Shown here piece by piece: positions 27,138 to 35,440 of a DNA stretch of 64,000 nucleotides; within the stretch, counting starts at the first letter, position 1; each line of letters opens with the position of its first letter. The notes beneath the pieces were generated by a model. The model ran no database searches and was not told the DNA's origin. It saw only the letters and a list, made by a program, of their open reading frames with translations. Origin of the DNA: Clostridia bacterium (GTDB lineage Bacteria > Bacillota > Clostridia > Oscillospirales > Acutalibacteraceae). The DNA is taken from positions 90,975 to 154,974 of the forward strand of contig JAFQQN010000017.1 in assembly GCA_017410605.1 (NCBI GenBank). Reading direction: 5' to 3'. A program made the translations under genes and the position numbers.

Positions 27138-27866
27138 TTGGAAAGATTAGATAAAATAGTATCTAAAGCGGGGGCGGTCTCCCGTTCAGATGCAAGAGGA
27201 TATATTTTAAGGGGATTGGTTACGGTTGACGGTAATGTGGTTAGGGATATAAGCCTGAAGGTCGACCCTAAGCTTCAAGAAATCACCCTTAATTCAAAAA
27301 GCTTAACCTATAAAAAATATTGTTATATTATTATGAATAAGCCTAAGGGTGTTCTCTCGGCCAGTGATGATAAATGGGCTAAAACGGTTATAGATATTTT
27401 GTCACCCGTTTTAAAGAGGAGAAACCTGTTTCCTGTTGGTAGACTGGATAAGGATACTACCGGACTTCTTATTATTACCGACGATGGTGATTTTGCACAT
27501 AATCTTTTATCGCCATCTAAGAAGGTGCCAAAGGAGTATCTTGTAACCCTTGACGGCAAAATAGAGCAAAGTATTATTGACGGTTTTGCCACAGGACTTA
27601 CTCTTAAAGACGGCACTATGCTTTCGCCGGCCGTTTTAAAAAAGACTGAAAAATCCAATGTGGCGCTCGTTAAAATTGTAGAGGGCAAATATCATCAAAT
27701 TAAAAGAATGTTCGGGCTTTTCGACCTGGGCGTAAACGAGCTTAAAAGAACAAGCTTTGGAGGGCTTACTCTTCCTGATGATTTAGAAGAGGGGCAATAC
27801 CGTGAGGTTAAAGAGGAAGAAATGAAAATTTTAATGGATTCTGTATCCTTAAAATCATACAGTTAA
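27138..27866 (+). CDS. RsuA/RluB-family 16S/23S pseudouridine synthase
   Basis: 242 residues: an N-terminal S4 RNA-binding domain (LDKIVSKAGAVSRSDARGYI) and a catalytic domain with the active-site stretch PVGRLDKDTTGLLIITDDG. It isomerises a uridine in rRNA; RsuA, RluB, RluE and RluF cannot be told apart by eye. The start is TTG at 27138 with GGAG 7 bases upstream. No clear terminator follows. Confidence 0.9.
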   Translation: MERLDKIVSKAGAVSRSDARGYILRGLVTVDGNVVRDISLKVDPKLQEITLNSKSLTYKKYCYIIMNKPKGVLSASDDKWAKTVIDILSPVLKRRNLFPVGRLDKDTTGLLIITDDGDFAHNLLSPSKKVPKEYLVTLDGKIEQSIIDGFATGLTLKDGTMLSPAVLKKTEKSNVALVKIVEGKYHQIKRMFGLFDLGVNELKRTSFGGLTLPDDLEEGQYREVKEEEMKILMDSVSLKSYS

Positions 27867-27979
27867 AGTTTTGTTAATAATTACGCCATCATATATAAAA
27901 AAATCTTGCCTTGTAGGCGTAGTTTTGACATTTTGAACATCCTCAAAAATTTTCTTATGCAATATCGCCAAAACATTCT

Positions 27980-28007
27980 TTGAAAGTTTGGATAATTAAG
28001 GTATAGT
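27980..28007 (+). promoter_or_regulatory. Putative promoter for the sugar ABC ATPase gene
   Basis: TTGAAA (27980-27985) and TATAGT (28002-28007) with a 16-base spacer, 80 bases before the start codon. The remaining gap from 27867 is AT-rich with no other signal. Confidence 0.5.
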
Positions 28008-28087
28008 AATTTAAAAAAGTTATTGATATAATATTAAAGTATAAAGCAAGGTGTGTGCTTTGCTTAAAATTCTAGGAGGTTACCTAA

Positions 28088-29230
28088 ATGGCAAGTCTTT
28101 CACTTAAAAACATTTACAAGAAATATCCCGGCGGTGTTATCGCCGTTTCCGATTTTAATTTGGAAATTGAGGATAAAGAATTCATTATTTTGGTTGGTCC
28201 TTCAGGTTGCGGTAAATCCACCACACTTCGAATGATTGCCGGTCTTGAAGAAATCAGCAGCGGTGAGCTTTATATCGGCGATCGTCTTGTTAACGACGTT
28301 GCTCCTAAAGACCGCGATATTGCAATGGTTTTCCAGAACTATGCGCTTTATCCCCATATGACAGTTTTCGACAATATGGCTTTCGGCCTTAAGCTTCGCA
28401 AGACCTCTAAGGAAGAAATCCGCCGCCGCGTTGAAGAGGCTGCCCGTATTCTTGATATTGAACACCTTTTAGAGCGTAAGCCTAAGGCTTTGTCCGGTGG
28501 TCAGCGTCAGCGTGTTGCTTTGGGTCGTGCTATTGTTCGTGAGCCTAAGGTATTCCTCCTTGACGAGCCCCTTTCCAACCTTGATGCTAAGCTTCGTGCA
28601 CAGATGCGTACCGAGCTTACCAGAATGCACCAGAAGTTAGGAACAACATTTATTTACGTTACCCATGACCAGACTGAGGCTATGACAATGGGTACTCGTA
28701 TCGTTGTTATGAAAGACGGTCTTATTCAGCAGTGTGCTGCTCCTCAGGTTCTTTACGATAAGCCTTGCAATATGTTCGTTGCCGGATTTATCGGTTCTCC
28801 TCAAATGAACTTTATCGACGGTAAGGTTATAAAAGAGGGTGACAAGTTCTTTGTAGAATTTGGTTCTGAAGACACCAAGACCCGTGCAGGTGTTAAGTAT
28901 AAGATTGCTCTTCCCGATTATAAGAATGATAAGGACGCACTTGTTCCTTATGTTGACAAAGATGTTATCATCGGTATTCGTCCTGAGCACGTTCACAACG
29001 AAGAGAATTATCTCGAAACAATTCCCGAAGGTATTGTTGAGGCAGACGTTGAGGTTACTGAGCTTATGGGTGCAGAAACCTACCTTTATATGAACTGCGA
29101 AGGTCAAAACATCAATGCTCGTGTTGATCCGTCTTCTACTGCCCGTCCTGGCGATAAGATCAAAATTACAATTGATCCTAAGAAAATTCACATTTTCGAT
29201 AAGGAAACACAGCAGACTGTTTGCAACTAA
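28088..29230 (+). CDS. ugpC: Carbohydrate ABC transporter ATP-binding protein (UgpC/MsmK type)
   Basis: 380 residues. Walker [11 protein letters not shown], signature [14 protein letters not shown], Walker [17 protein letters not shown] and the H-loop YVTHDQTEA make up the nucleotide-binding domain. Residues from about 240 form the OB-type regulatory domain typical of sugar importers. No permease or binding-protein gene is adjacent, matching MsmK/MsiK-like ATPases that serve several sugar transporters. The wobble choice is richer in ATC, CGT and CTT than its neighbours, suggesting high expression. Own promoter and terminator. Confidence 0.92.
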   Translation: MASLSLKNIYKKYPGGVIAVSDFNLEIEDKEFIILVGPSGCGKSTTLRMIAGLEEISSGELYIGDRLVNDVAPKDRDIAMVFQNYALYPHMTVFDNMAFGLKLRKTSKEEIRRRVEEAARILDIEHLLERKPKALSGGQRQRVALGRAIVREPKVFLLDEPLSNLDAKLRAQMRTELTRMHQKLGTTFIYVTHDQTEAMTMGTRIVVMKDGLIQQCAAPQVLYDKPCNMFVAGFIGSPQMNFIDGKVIKEGDKFFVEFGSEDTKTRAGVKYKIALPDYKNDKDALVPYVDKDVIIGIRPEHVHNEENYLETIPEGIVEADVEVTELMGAETYLYMNCEGQNINARVDPSSTARPGDKIKITIDPKKIHIFDKETQQTVCN

Positions 29231-29241
29231 TATTTAAAGTG

Positions 29242-29272
29242 CCGCCGTTTTTTAAAACGGCGGTTTTTATTA
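29242..29272 (+). terminator. Terminator after the ABC ATPase gene
   Basis: CCGCCGTTTT and AAAACGGCGG form a perfect stem followed by TTTTTATT. Confidence 0.9.
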
Positions 29273-29329
29273 GGTATAGCTTGTGAAGCAGGGAAGCACT
29301 TACGCTATATTATATAAGGAAGTGTTAGG

Positions 29330-30097
29330 GTGGCAAGCTTTGAAAAACTTCTAGACGGAATTTATCGGCTCAAGGTGCCCTTTGAGTCGCTGTATACTTC
29401 CGTTTTTTTAATAGAAACAAAAGAGGAAGCTATTCTTTTCGATTTTGCTACTACGGTTTTTGATGCCGAAAACATAATCATCCCCGCCTTGAGGGAATTA
29501 GGTAAAAGTCCAAACTTTTTGGTCGCATCACATACACATGGGGATCATATTGGCGGTCTGGAGAGGCTACATAAAGAATTTCCCAAGGCTTCGGTTTTAA
29601 TGTATGATGAGGCATATGCCAAAGAACATAAAGAAATTGAAATTCTTACACTTCAAAATGGACAGTATATTATACCCGGCATCAAGGCTATAAATATACC
29701 CGGTCATAGTAATTCTTGTTGTGTATTGCTAGACGAAAGAACAAACACAATTTTAACCGGCGATGCGGTTCAGCTTTTCGGTATTGACCGTTTCGGTCTC
29801 GGTATATCAGATATTAATAAATATATTTCTTCTATAGATATTTTAAGGAAGCTAGGCGCGGAAAACCTTGTGGCATCTCACGAGTTTGCACCTTTGGGGG
29901 CACTGTCATATGGCAAAAAAGCCACAGAGGATTATTTAGACTGTGCATTAGATTGTCTTAAAAAGGCACAGGTTTTTGTTTTAGACAGAATTAAAAAAGG
30001 TTACAATAAAGAGGAAATTTTAAGGGAATATAATAACCAAGGACTGCCTACAATTTCTCTTCGCCATATAAATATGCTTAGTCTATCTGAAAATTAA
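29330..30097 (+). CDS. MBL-fold metallo-hydrolase
   Basis: 255 residues. The zinc motif HTHGDHIGG is near residue 68, followed by PGHSNSC and LTGDAVQ, then a C-terminal helical region (EDYLDCALDCLKKAQ). It hydrolyses an unknown ester or thioester; the superfamily includes glyoxalase II and lactonases. The start is GTG 29330 after ATAAGGAAG. It stands alone between a terminator and the rpmG promoter. Confidence 0.8.
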   Translation: MASFEKLLDGIYRLKVPFESLYTSVFLIETKEEAILFDFATTVFDAENIIIPALRELGKSPNFLVASHTHGDHIGGLERLHKEFPKASVLMYDEAYAKEHKEIEILTLQNGQYIIPGIKAINIPGHSNSCCVLLDERTNTILTGDAVQLFGIDRFGLGISDINKYISSIDILRKLGAENLVASHEFAPLGALSYGKKATEDYLDCALDCLKKAQVFVLDRIKKGYNKEEILREYNNQGLPTISLRHINMLSLSEN

Positions 30098-30223
30098 GTT
30101 TATAGGTTTACGGCATTTTATTTAGTTAATATGTTTAAAGGCGACCTTTTTGGTGCATTTGTCGGTTAATTTATGTTATATAGTATCTATTTTGCATTAT
30201 TTTTTAAAAAAATAAAAAAGTTC

Positions 30224-30252
30224 TTGACCTTGACTGGGGAGTGTGATATAAT
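30224..30252 (+). promoter_or_regulatory. rpmG-secE-nusG operon promoter
   Basis: TTGACC (30224-30229) and TATAAT (30247-30252) with a 17-base spacer. This is the main start for the rpmG-secE-nusG-rplK-rplA run. The preceding 30098-30223 is AT-rich with no feature I can support. Confidence 0.82.
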
Positions 30253-30462
30253 CATTAATACCTCAGTAGGGTCTTTTTTTTTGCGCCCTTTTTTCAGTGT
30301 AGGCTAAAGGGTAAAATTAAGCCCGATGACAGAAATCCGCATATTGTTCTTCGCTCGTTGGCCTTGAGCATGCCACGGGTAAGCGGCATTTTTGTGTGAG
30401 GGAGGCTCGTTTACTTCATTATTTGAAGCAAAAATTAATTCCGTAAAACGGGAGGTGCCGTC
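30253..30462 (+). promoter_or_regulatory. Long structured leader of rpmG
   Basis: About 200 untranslated bases precede rpmG. GGCT (30302-30305) can pair with AGCC (30320-30323). ATGCC (30370-30374) pairs with GGCAT (30385-30389), followed by TTTTTG, a weak terminator-like element. CCGT-AAA-ACGG sits right against the GGAGGTG ribosome-binding site. No family is recognised; the length for a 49-residue protein suggests regulation. Confidence 0.4.
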
Positions 30463-30612
30463 ATGAGAGTAAAAATCACTTTGGCTTGTAGCGAATGTAA
30501 ACAACGCAACTACAACACTATGAAGAACAAAAAGAACGATCCCGATCGTTTAGAAATGAACAAATATTGTCGTTTCTGCAGAAAGCACACACTTCACAAG
30601 GAAACAAAGTAA
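30463..30612 (+). CDS. rpmG: 50S ribosomal protein L33
   Basis: 49 residues beginning [17 protein letters not shown]. Both zinc-binding pairs are kept (CSEC and CRFC), so this is the zinc-bearing form; zinc-independent paralogs lose these cysteines. The start follows GGGAGGTG. First gene of the rpmG-secE-nusG operon, its usual place in Firmicutes. Confidence 0.95.
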   Translation: MRVKITLACSECKQRNYNTMKNKKNDPDRLEMNKYCRFCRKHTLHKETK

Positions 30613-30625
30613 GGGAGGCACATAT

Positions 30626-31330
30626 ATGAAAGTTTTAAAAACATTCAATAAAGCCAGCCAGATCCTTACAATCGTTGCTGCGGTTGCAGCGCTTGTTTTC
30701 TTCTTCTTTGGTTTTGCATCTGTCACAGCAGACGGTGTTCAGCACATGCTTACCGGTGCAGAAATGTCCTTCAAGGGCACAGAAGAGGTTGCAGGTGAAG
30801 CTGTAAAAATGGCAAGGTCGGCAGATGTTCTTTTCTGTTTCTGCCTTACTGCAATTGGCGTAATTTTCTCAGCTCTTACCTTTAAGGCAAAGGGAATGCG
30901 CTATGCTTCTCCGTTTGTTAATCTGGCAGCCGGCATTTATATGTTGGTTATTGCTTGTAGCAAACCGGTTTATTTTGTAGACCTTCGTCCTTTAGTTGGT
31001 GTAGATTACAGCACACTTACTTATGAGTTTGGTGTTTGGGGTATTACTATTGCCCTTCTTGTTGCCGCTGTACTTGGTATTGCTCATCTTTTGTTAGATG
31101 ATTATATCTTTGTTAACGAGAGCAAGAGCGCAAAGTACACTATTCCTAAACGAGTAATTCGCTTCTTTAAGGACTATAAGAGCGAAACTAAGAAAATTGT
31201 TTGGCCTACACTTAGAATGGTTGTTAAAAACACCCTTATCGTTTTTGCAATCTGTGCAATTTTCGGTGTGTTCATTTGGGCGCTCGATTTTGGTCTTTCA
31301 AAGCTTTTAGATTTACTTTTTAACTTATAA
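30626..31330 (+). CDS. secE: SecE with a four-helix N-terminal membrane extension
   Basis: 234 residues, whereas single-helix SecE is about 60-75. Residues 174-234 are canonical SecE: amphipathic FFKDYKSETKKIVWPT followed by a transmembrane helix (TLIVFAICAIFGVFIWAL). Residues 1-170 add four hydrophobic segments, near 13-33, 68-87, 92-114 and 134-157, with a polar loop of about 35 residues after the first. No internal start codon precedes the SecE part, so it is a true fusion. SecE stabilises SecY in the translocon. AAGGGAGG lies 7 bases before ATG. Between rpmG and nusG, as usual. Confidence 0.92.
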   Translation: MKVLKTFNKASQILTIVAAVAALVFFFFGFASVTADGVQHMLTGAEMSFKGTEEVAGEAVKMARSADVLFCFCLTAIGVIFSALTFKAKGMRYASPFVNLAAGIYMLVIACSKPVYFVDLRPLVGVDYSTLTYEFGVWGITIALLVAAVLGIAHLLLDDYIFVNESKSAKYTIPKRVIRFFKDYKSETKKIVWPTLRMVVKNTLIVFAICAIFGVFIWALDFGLSKLLDLLFNL

Positions 31331-31350
31331 TCAATTGATGGAGGCTGCTG

Positions 31351-31878
31351 ATGTCTGAGTTAAGTGAAGCAAAATGGTATGTAGTTCATACTTATTCGGG
31401 CTACGAAAATAAGGTTGCTACCGACTTGGAAAAGATGGTAGAAAGCCGCAAAATGCAGGACCTCATTCTGGACATAAAGATTCCTACAGAAACGGTTACC
31501 GAGGTTAAGGATGATAAGGTTCGCGAGGTTGAGCGCAAAATTTTCCCCGGTTATGTCCTCATCAAAATGGTTGTTACAGATGACTCTTGGTATGTTGTTC
31601 GTAACACCCGTGGCGTTACAGGTTTTGTTGGCCCTGCCTCTAAACCGGTTCCGCTTACTGACGCTGAGGTTGCTGCCTTAGGCGTTGACCAACGCAGTGT
31701 TGAGGTTAAATACGGTGTGGGCGACATTGTTCGCATTATATCTGGTCCTCTTAAGGGAACAGAAGGCACTGTTATTTCTATAGATACTGCCAAAAACTGT
31801 GTTAATGTTAAGATTTCTATGCTCGGCCAGGAGATTCCGGCAGAGATGGAGCTTGGACAGGTAACACCTGTATTTTAA
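31351..31878 (+). CDS. nusG: Transcription termination/antitermination factor NusG
   Basis: 175 residues. The NGN domain begins AKWYVVHTYSGYENKVA and includes FPGYVLIKM and VRNTRGVTGFVG. A C-terminal KOW domain follows (DIVRIISGPLKGTEGTV). NusG binds RNA polymerase and modulates pausing and coupling with ribosomes. It sits between secE and rplK as in most bacteria. Confidence 0.97.
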   Translation: MSELSEAKWYVVHTYSGYENKVATDLEKMVESRKMQDLILDIKIPTETVTEVKDDKVREVERKIFPGYVLIKMVVTDDSWYVVRNTRGVTGFVGPASKPVPLTDAEVAALGVDQRSVEVKYGVGDIVRIISGPLKGTEGTVISIDTAKNCVNVKISMLGQEIPAEMELGQVTPVF

Positions 31879-31931
31879 TTAAATTTGTTTATTTTGCTTT
31901 ATGCAATTTAAATGCAGAGATTTCTCTGCAA

Positions 31932-31980
31932 TGTGGGAGGAGCTTTGTCTCCGCCTGACGGTTCAAACCGTCCTACCACA
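31932..31980 (+). promoter_or_regulatory. Structured nusG-rplK intergenic element (candidate L1 leader)
   Basis: GTGG (from 31933) and CCAC (to 31979) enclose two stems: GGAG/CTCC and GACGGTT/AACCGTC. The result is a three-way-junction-like fold 20 bases before rplK. Upstream, GCAGAGA/TCTCTGC forms a separate hairpin. L1 is known to repress L11-L1 operons by binding the leader; whether this is that site is inference. Confidence 0.5.
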
Positions 31981-31999
31981 ATTTTTGGAGGTGCAAAAA

Positions 32000-32425
32000 A
32001 TGGCTCAAAAAATTACAGGCTATATTAAACTGCAAATTCCTGCAGGAAAGGCAACTCCGGCCCCTCCGGTCGGCCCGGCTCTTGGTCAGCACGGTGTAAA
32101 TATTATGGCTTTCACTAAGGAATTTAACGAGCGCACAAAGAATGACGCAGGTCTTATCATTCCTGTTGTTATTACTGTTTATGCAGACCGTTCGTTTAGT
32201 TTTGTAACCAAAACACCGCCCGCAGCTGTTCTTATTAAGAAGGCTTGTGGAATTGAAAGCGGTTCAGGCGTACCCAATAAAACAAAGGTTGCAAAAATCA
32301 CCAAAGAGCAGATTACTAAGATCGCCGAGCAGAAGATGCCCGACCTTAACGCAGCCAGTGTTGAAGCAGCTGCCAGCATGATTGCCGGTACAGCACGCAG
32401 CATGGGCATTGAAGTAATCGATTAA
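32000..32425 (+). CDS. rplK: 50S ribosomal protein L11
   Basis: 141 residues from ATG 32000 after GGAGGTG; an upstream in-frame start at 31901 would read through the structured leader. The protein begins [17 protein letters not shown], followed by [15 protein letters not shown] and a C-terminal rRNA-binding domain ending [12 protein letters not shown]11 forms the GTPase-associated centre and is needed for RelA sensing. Confidence 0.97.
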   Translation: MAQKITGYIKLQIPAGKATPAPPVGPALGQHGVNIMAFTKEFNERTKNDAGLIIPVVITVYADRSFSFVTKTPPAAVLIKKACGIESGSGVPNKTKVAKITKEQITKIAEQKMPDLNAASVEAAASMIAGTARSMGIEVID

Positions 32426-32479
32426 TGCTCCTGGGTGGGAGGAAATAATCCGATTAACCACTTTTTTGGAGGTAAAACA

Positions 32480-33175
32480 ATGAAACACGGAAAAAAATAT
32501 AATGAAAACGTAAAGCTTATTGAAAACGGTAAGTTTTACGATGTAGAAGAGGCTATGGCTCTTGCTGTAAAAACTGCAACCGCCAAGTTCGATGAAACAG
32601 TAGAAATTCACGTTCGTCTGGGTGTTGACTCCCGTCAGGCAGACCAGCAGGTTCGTGGCGCTATCGTTCTTCCCAATGGTATTGGTAAAGATGTTCGCGT
32701 TTTGGTTATCACCAAGGGCGACAATGTAAAGGCTGCTGAAGAAGCAGGTGCCGATTTTGTTGGTGCTGAAGAAATGGTTGCAAAAATTCAGAACGAAAAC
32801 TGGTTAGATTTTGACGCAGTTATCGCTTCTCCCGATATGATGGGTCTTGTTGGCCGTCTTGGTAAGATCCTCGGTCCCCGTGGTCTTATGCCTACACCTA
32901 AGGCCGGTACAGTTACCCCCGATGTTGCTAAGGCTGTTGCTGAAGCAAAGGCCGGTAAGGTTGAATACCGTCTTGACAAAACCAACATTATTCACTGTCC
33001 TATTGGAAAGGCTTCCTTCGGTGAGCAGAAGCTTCAAGAGAACTTTGATGCTCTCATGGGTGCCATTGTTAAGGCAAAGCCTGCCGCCACCAAGGGCCAG
33101 TATATTAAGTCTTGTGCTATCGCTACCACTATGGGTCCTGGCATTAAGCTTAACGTTGCTAAATTTGGTGCCTAA
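32480..33175 (+). CDS. rplA: 50S ribosomal protein L1
   Basis: 231 residues from ATG 32480 after TTGGAGGT; the frame extends upstream without a site. The core has [36 protein letters not shown] and the late [10 protein letters not shown]1 forms the mobile stalk that ejects deacyl-tRNA and can bind its own operon leader. Its C-terminal codons begin a stem (TTTGGTGCC with GGCATCAAA, 33164-33189) before the next promoter. Confidence 0.97.
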   Translation: MKHGKKYNENVKLIENGKFYDVEEAMALAVKTATAKFDETVEIHVRLGVDSRQADQQVRGAIVLPNGIGKDVRVLVITKGDNVKAAEEAGADFVGAEEMVAKIQNENWLDFDAVIASPDMMGLVGRLGKILGPRGLMPTPKAGTVTPDVAKAVAEAKAGKVEYRLDKTNIIHCPIGKASFGEQKLQENFDALMGAIVKAKPAATKGQYIKSCAIATTMGPGIKLNVAKFGA

Positions 33176-33205
33176 TTAAAGGCATCAAAAAGTTTAAAAT
33201 AATGC

Positions 33206-33234
33206 TTGACATTATTTTAGCTATATGATATTAT
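33206..33234 (+). promoter_or_regulatory. rplJ-rplL promoter
   Basis: TTGACA (33206-33211) and TATTAT (33229-33234) are 17 bases apart; a TATAAT lies 3 bases further on. It separates rplJ-rplL transcription from the rplK-rplA unit. Confidence 0.75.
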
Positions 33235-33239
33235 AATAT

Positions 33240-33370
33240 CGTTGCAAATCCAAAGACAGCAGGTTGTCTTACGTAAATCCTGCCGAGGATAGGCTTTTGA
33301 AGAAACATCTTCATTTACAATGTATTGTTGTGCCTGTTCCTGTGTCTTTGGAACAGGCATTTTAATTTAT
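33240..33370 (+). promoter_or_regulatory. L10-type ribosomal leader with attenuator
   Basis: The terminator GCCTGTTCC (33332-33340) / GGAACAGGC (33350-33358) is followed by ATTTTAATTT. CCAAAGACA (33250-33258) is the exact complement of TGTCTTTGG (33343-33351), an antiterminator that would destroy it. The conserved AGCAGG...CCTGCCGAGGATAGGC segment between is the L10(L12)4-binding region of the Firmicute L10 leader family. Excess L10 complex is expected to favour termination. Confidence 0.88.
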
Positions 33371-33389
33371 TTTCAGGAGGTGAATCAAA

Positions 33390-33905
33390 ATGCCAAGCGC
33401 ACAGGTTTTAGAACAAAAGAAAGCTGCTGTTGTTGCTCTTACTGAACAGCTTAAGTCTGCATGTGCAGGTGTTGTTGTTGATTATAAGGGTATCAGCGTA
33501 GCTGATGATACTGCTCTTCGTAAAGAGCTTCGTGAGGCAGGGGTTAAATACTCTGTTGTTAAAAACAGCCTTCTCACCTTCGCTGTTAAAGAAACAGGTC
33601 TTGAGGGTCTTGAAGAGGTTCTTACCGGCACAACCGCTATCGCTACCAGCGAAGATGATTATGCTGCCGCAGCAAGAATTCTTGGAAAGTATGCTGAAGG
33701 TCACGAGAACTTCAAAATTAAGGGCGGCTTTATGGATGGCGCCGTGGTTGACCTTGCAACCGTAGAAAGCCTTTCAAAGCTTCCTTCCAGAGAGGTTCTT
33801 CTTGCTACAGTTCTCAATGCTTTCAATGCACCTATTGCAGCTTTTGCACGTGCAGTACAGGCCATCGTTGACAAAAACGGCGAGGGCGAAAGCGCAGCAG
33901 AATAA
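33390..33905 (+). CDS. rplJ: 50S ribosomal protein L10
   Basis: 171 residues. The N-terminal rRNA-binding domain (LKSACAGVVVDYKGISVADDT, then LREAGVKYSVVKNSL) is followed by a C-terminal helix (PIAAFARAVQAIVDKNG) that anchors L7/L12 dimers. ATG 33390 follows CAGGAGGTG. Controlled by the L10-type attenuator directly upstream; rplL follows. Confidence 0.97.
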   Translation: MPSAQVLEQKKAAVVALTEQLKSACAGVVVDYKGISVADDTALRKELREAGVKYSVVKNSLLTFAVKETGLEGLEEVLTGTTAIATSEDDYAAAARILGKYAEGHENFKIKGGFMDGAVVDLATVESLSKLPSREVLLATVLNAFNAPIAAFARAVQAIVDKNGEGESAAE

Positions 33906-33965
33906 TTTCTGCGTTATTTAAAAAACAAAAATTAAAACAATAAAATTATATTGGAGGAAAATAAA

Positions 33966-34340
33966 ATGGCATCTGAAAAAGTTACAGCTATGATTGAAGA
34001 GCTTAAGGCTCTTTCCGTTCTTGAGCTTGCTGAGCTCGTAAAAGCAGTTGAGGAAGAATTTGGCGTATCCGCCGCAGCAGCAGTTGCAGTAGCAGCTCCC
34101 GCAGCAGGTGGTGCAGCAGCTGAAGAGAAGACCGAGTTTGACGTTATTCTCGCAGCAGCTGGCGCAGAAAAGATTAAGGTTATTAAGGTTGTTCGTGAGA
34201 TTACCGGTCTTGGTCTTGGCGAAGCTAAGGCTCTTGTTGACGGCGCACCTAAGACCCTTAAAGAAGCTGCTTCTAAGGAAGAGGCTGAAGAAATTAAGGC
34301 TAAGCTTACTGAGGTTGGCGCAACTGTTGAACTTAAGTAA
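33966..34340 (+). CDS. rplL: 50S ribosomal protein L7/L12
   Basis: 124 residues from ATG 33966, after TTGGAGGA. An N-terminal dimerisation region ([20 protein letters not shown]), an alanine-rich hinge and the C-terminal factor-binding domain ([28 protein letters not shown]) are all present. It recruits translational GTPases. In most bacteria rpoB follows; here a strong terminator ends the operon. Confidence 0.97.
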   Translation: MASEKVTAMIEELKALSVLELAELVKAVEEEFGVSAAAAVAVAAPAAGGAAAEEKTEFDVILAAAGAEKIKVIKVVREITGLGLGEAKALVDGAPKTLKEAASKEEAEEIKAKLTEVGATVELK

Positions 34341-34373
34341 TTTTAATCTTAGATTAATTTTATCAGAGTTTTC

Positions 34374-34403
34374 GAACCGTCGGTTTCCCGACGGTTCTTT
34401 TTT
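34374..34403 (+). terminator. rplL terminator
   Basis: AACCGTCGG and CCGACGGTT pair around TTTC and are followed by CTTTTTT. It ends the rplJ-rplL unit, with no rpoB downstream. Confidence 0.92.
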
Positions 34404-34468
34404 GTGCAGCTGTAGGACCTTGATATAATAAGTATTTTTACAATAATATACATAATGGTTAATTTTTG

Positions 34469-34497
34469 TTGACTTACCATTTATATTAAGTTATAAT
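34469..34497 (+). promoter_or_regulatory. Promoter of the DUF4234 gene
   Basis: TTGACT (34469-34474) and TATAAT (34492-34497) with a 17-base spacer, 44 bases before the start codon. Confidence 0.8.
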
Positions 34498-34541
34498 AAA
34501 AATGTCGAAAACGACAAAAATTTGCAGAAACAGGTGATATT

Positions 34542-34970
34542 ATGGAAAATCAAGTAGTAAATCAGGCCCCGGCAAGAAAGCTTAACACTAAAAGAGGTCT
34601 TTTGAAGTTAATTTTGCTTTCAATTATTACATTCGGCATTTATCCTCTAGTCGCTATGTCAGGTGTATCAAGTGATATTAATATTGTTGCAAGTAAATAT
34701 GATGGCAAAAAGACAATGCACTACTGCTTATTGTTTTTCATTTTTTCTTGGCTCACCTTTGGTATAGCTCCTATTGTTTGGATTCACAGAATTTCTAACC
34801 GTATAGGTAATGAGGCTGCCCGTCGTGGAATAGCTTATTCCTTTAGCGCAGCAGACTTTTGGCTTTGGGGTGTAATAGGCTCTATAATTATTGTAGGTCC
34901 CTTTATTTTTTATCACAAGCTCTTTAAATGTATGAATCTGGTTAATGCCGATTATAATCAAAAAGGTTAA
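34542..34970 (+). CDS. DUF4234 membrane protein
   Basis: 142 residues. After a polar N-terminus with KLNTKRG there are about three hydrophobic segments: LLKLILLSIITFGIYPLVA, YCLLFFIFSWLTFGIAPIVW and LWGVIGSIIIVGPFIFYHKLF. A cytosolic loop carries ISNRIGNEAARRG. This matches the DUF4234 pattern, a common small membrane protein of unknown function in gut Clostridia. It has its own promoter and terminator and interrupts the usual ribosomal order where rpoBC and the str operon would lie. Confidence 0.75.
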   Translation: MENQVVNQAPARKLNTKRGLLKLILLSIITFGIYPLVAMSGVSSDINIVASKYDGKKTMHYCLLFFIFSWLTFGIAPIVWIHRISNRIGNEAARRGIAYSFSAADFWLWGVIGSIIIVGPFIFYHKLFKCMNLVNADYNQKG

Positions 34971-34984
34971 TTTTTAAATTAAAG

Positions 34985-35016
34985 CCGCTTCTTAAATAGA
35001 GGCGGTTTTTGTTTTT
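34985..35016 (+). terminator. Terminator after the DUF4234 gene
   Basis: CCGCTTCT pairs with AGAGGCGG (one T-G wobble), followed by TTTTTGTTTTT. Confidence 0.85.
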
Positions 35017-35145
35017 ACCGGTGTTATTTTCTATTATATAATGCTGTTATTTTGCACAAATTGAAGGCTTAATTTCGGTATTATAGTAACAAAGTTACAA
35101 AAATTACGAAAATGTAATTTTTTTTGCAAAAATATAAAAAAATAC

Positions 35146-35174
35146 TTGCATTTATAAGGGTTTTGTGTTATTAT
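35146..35174 (+). promoter_or_regulatory. S10 operon promoter
   Basis: TTGCAT (35146-35151) and TATTAT (35169-35174) with a 17-base spacer. The preceding bases 35017-35145 are AT-rich and show nothing else. Confidence 0.75.
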
Positions 35175-35179
35175 ACATA

Positions 35180-35440
35180 GGTACGTTATGCGTATAGATA
35201 TGCGTTGATGCGGGAGGTGGCCAGCTTCGTGCTGGGAAATTTCCGCGGAGTATGTCTGGTTTTAAACCGGGCGATTAAACTTAAAGTTAGTGTCAAAAGG
35301 GTTCTTGCGGCCTTTTTGACCGACAGCTGAAATGCTGTCTCCCGGCATAGTCTGCAACCCCAGCCTATCCGGTTTTAAAATGTGCAGGGTTGAAACACCC
35401 GGCACCGTGTAAGTTTTGCCCGCCAACATTTTAAGGAGGC
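35180..35440 (+). promoter_or_regulatory. Long structured leader of the S10 operon
   Basis: About 260 untranslated bases precede rpsJ. Visible stems are GCGGGA/TTCCGC enclosing CCAGC-TTCGT-GCTGG (35210-35246), GGTT/AACC (35258-35268), GTCAAAAGG/CCTTTTTGAC (35292-35320) and GACAGC/GCTGTC (35322-35339). CTGCA with TGCAG and CAACCC with GGGTTG (35352-35392) are pairings in pseudoknot order. No T-run terminator is seen, so control would be translational or by another route. It does not match a leader family I can name. Confidence 0.6.

Noticed and set aside
31900..31999. tRNA-like gene between nusG and rplK
   Set aside because: The fold has an outer stem and two inner stems but no 7-bp acceptor stem, T-loop consensus or anticodon arm.
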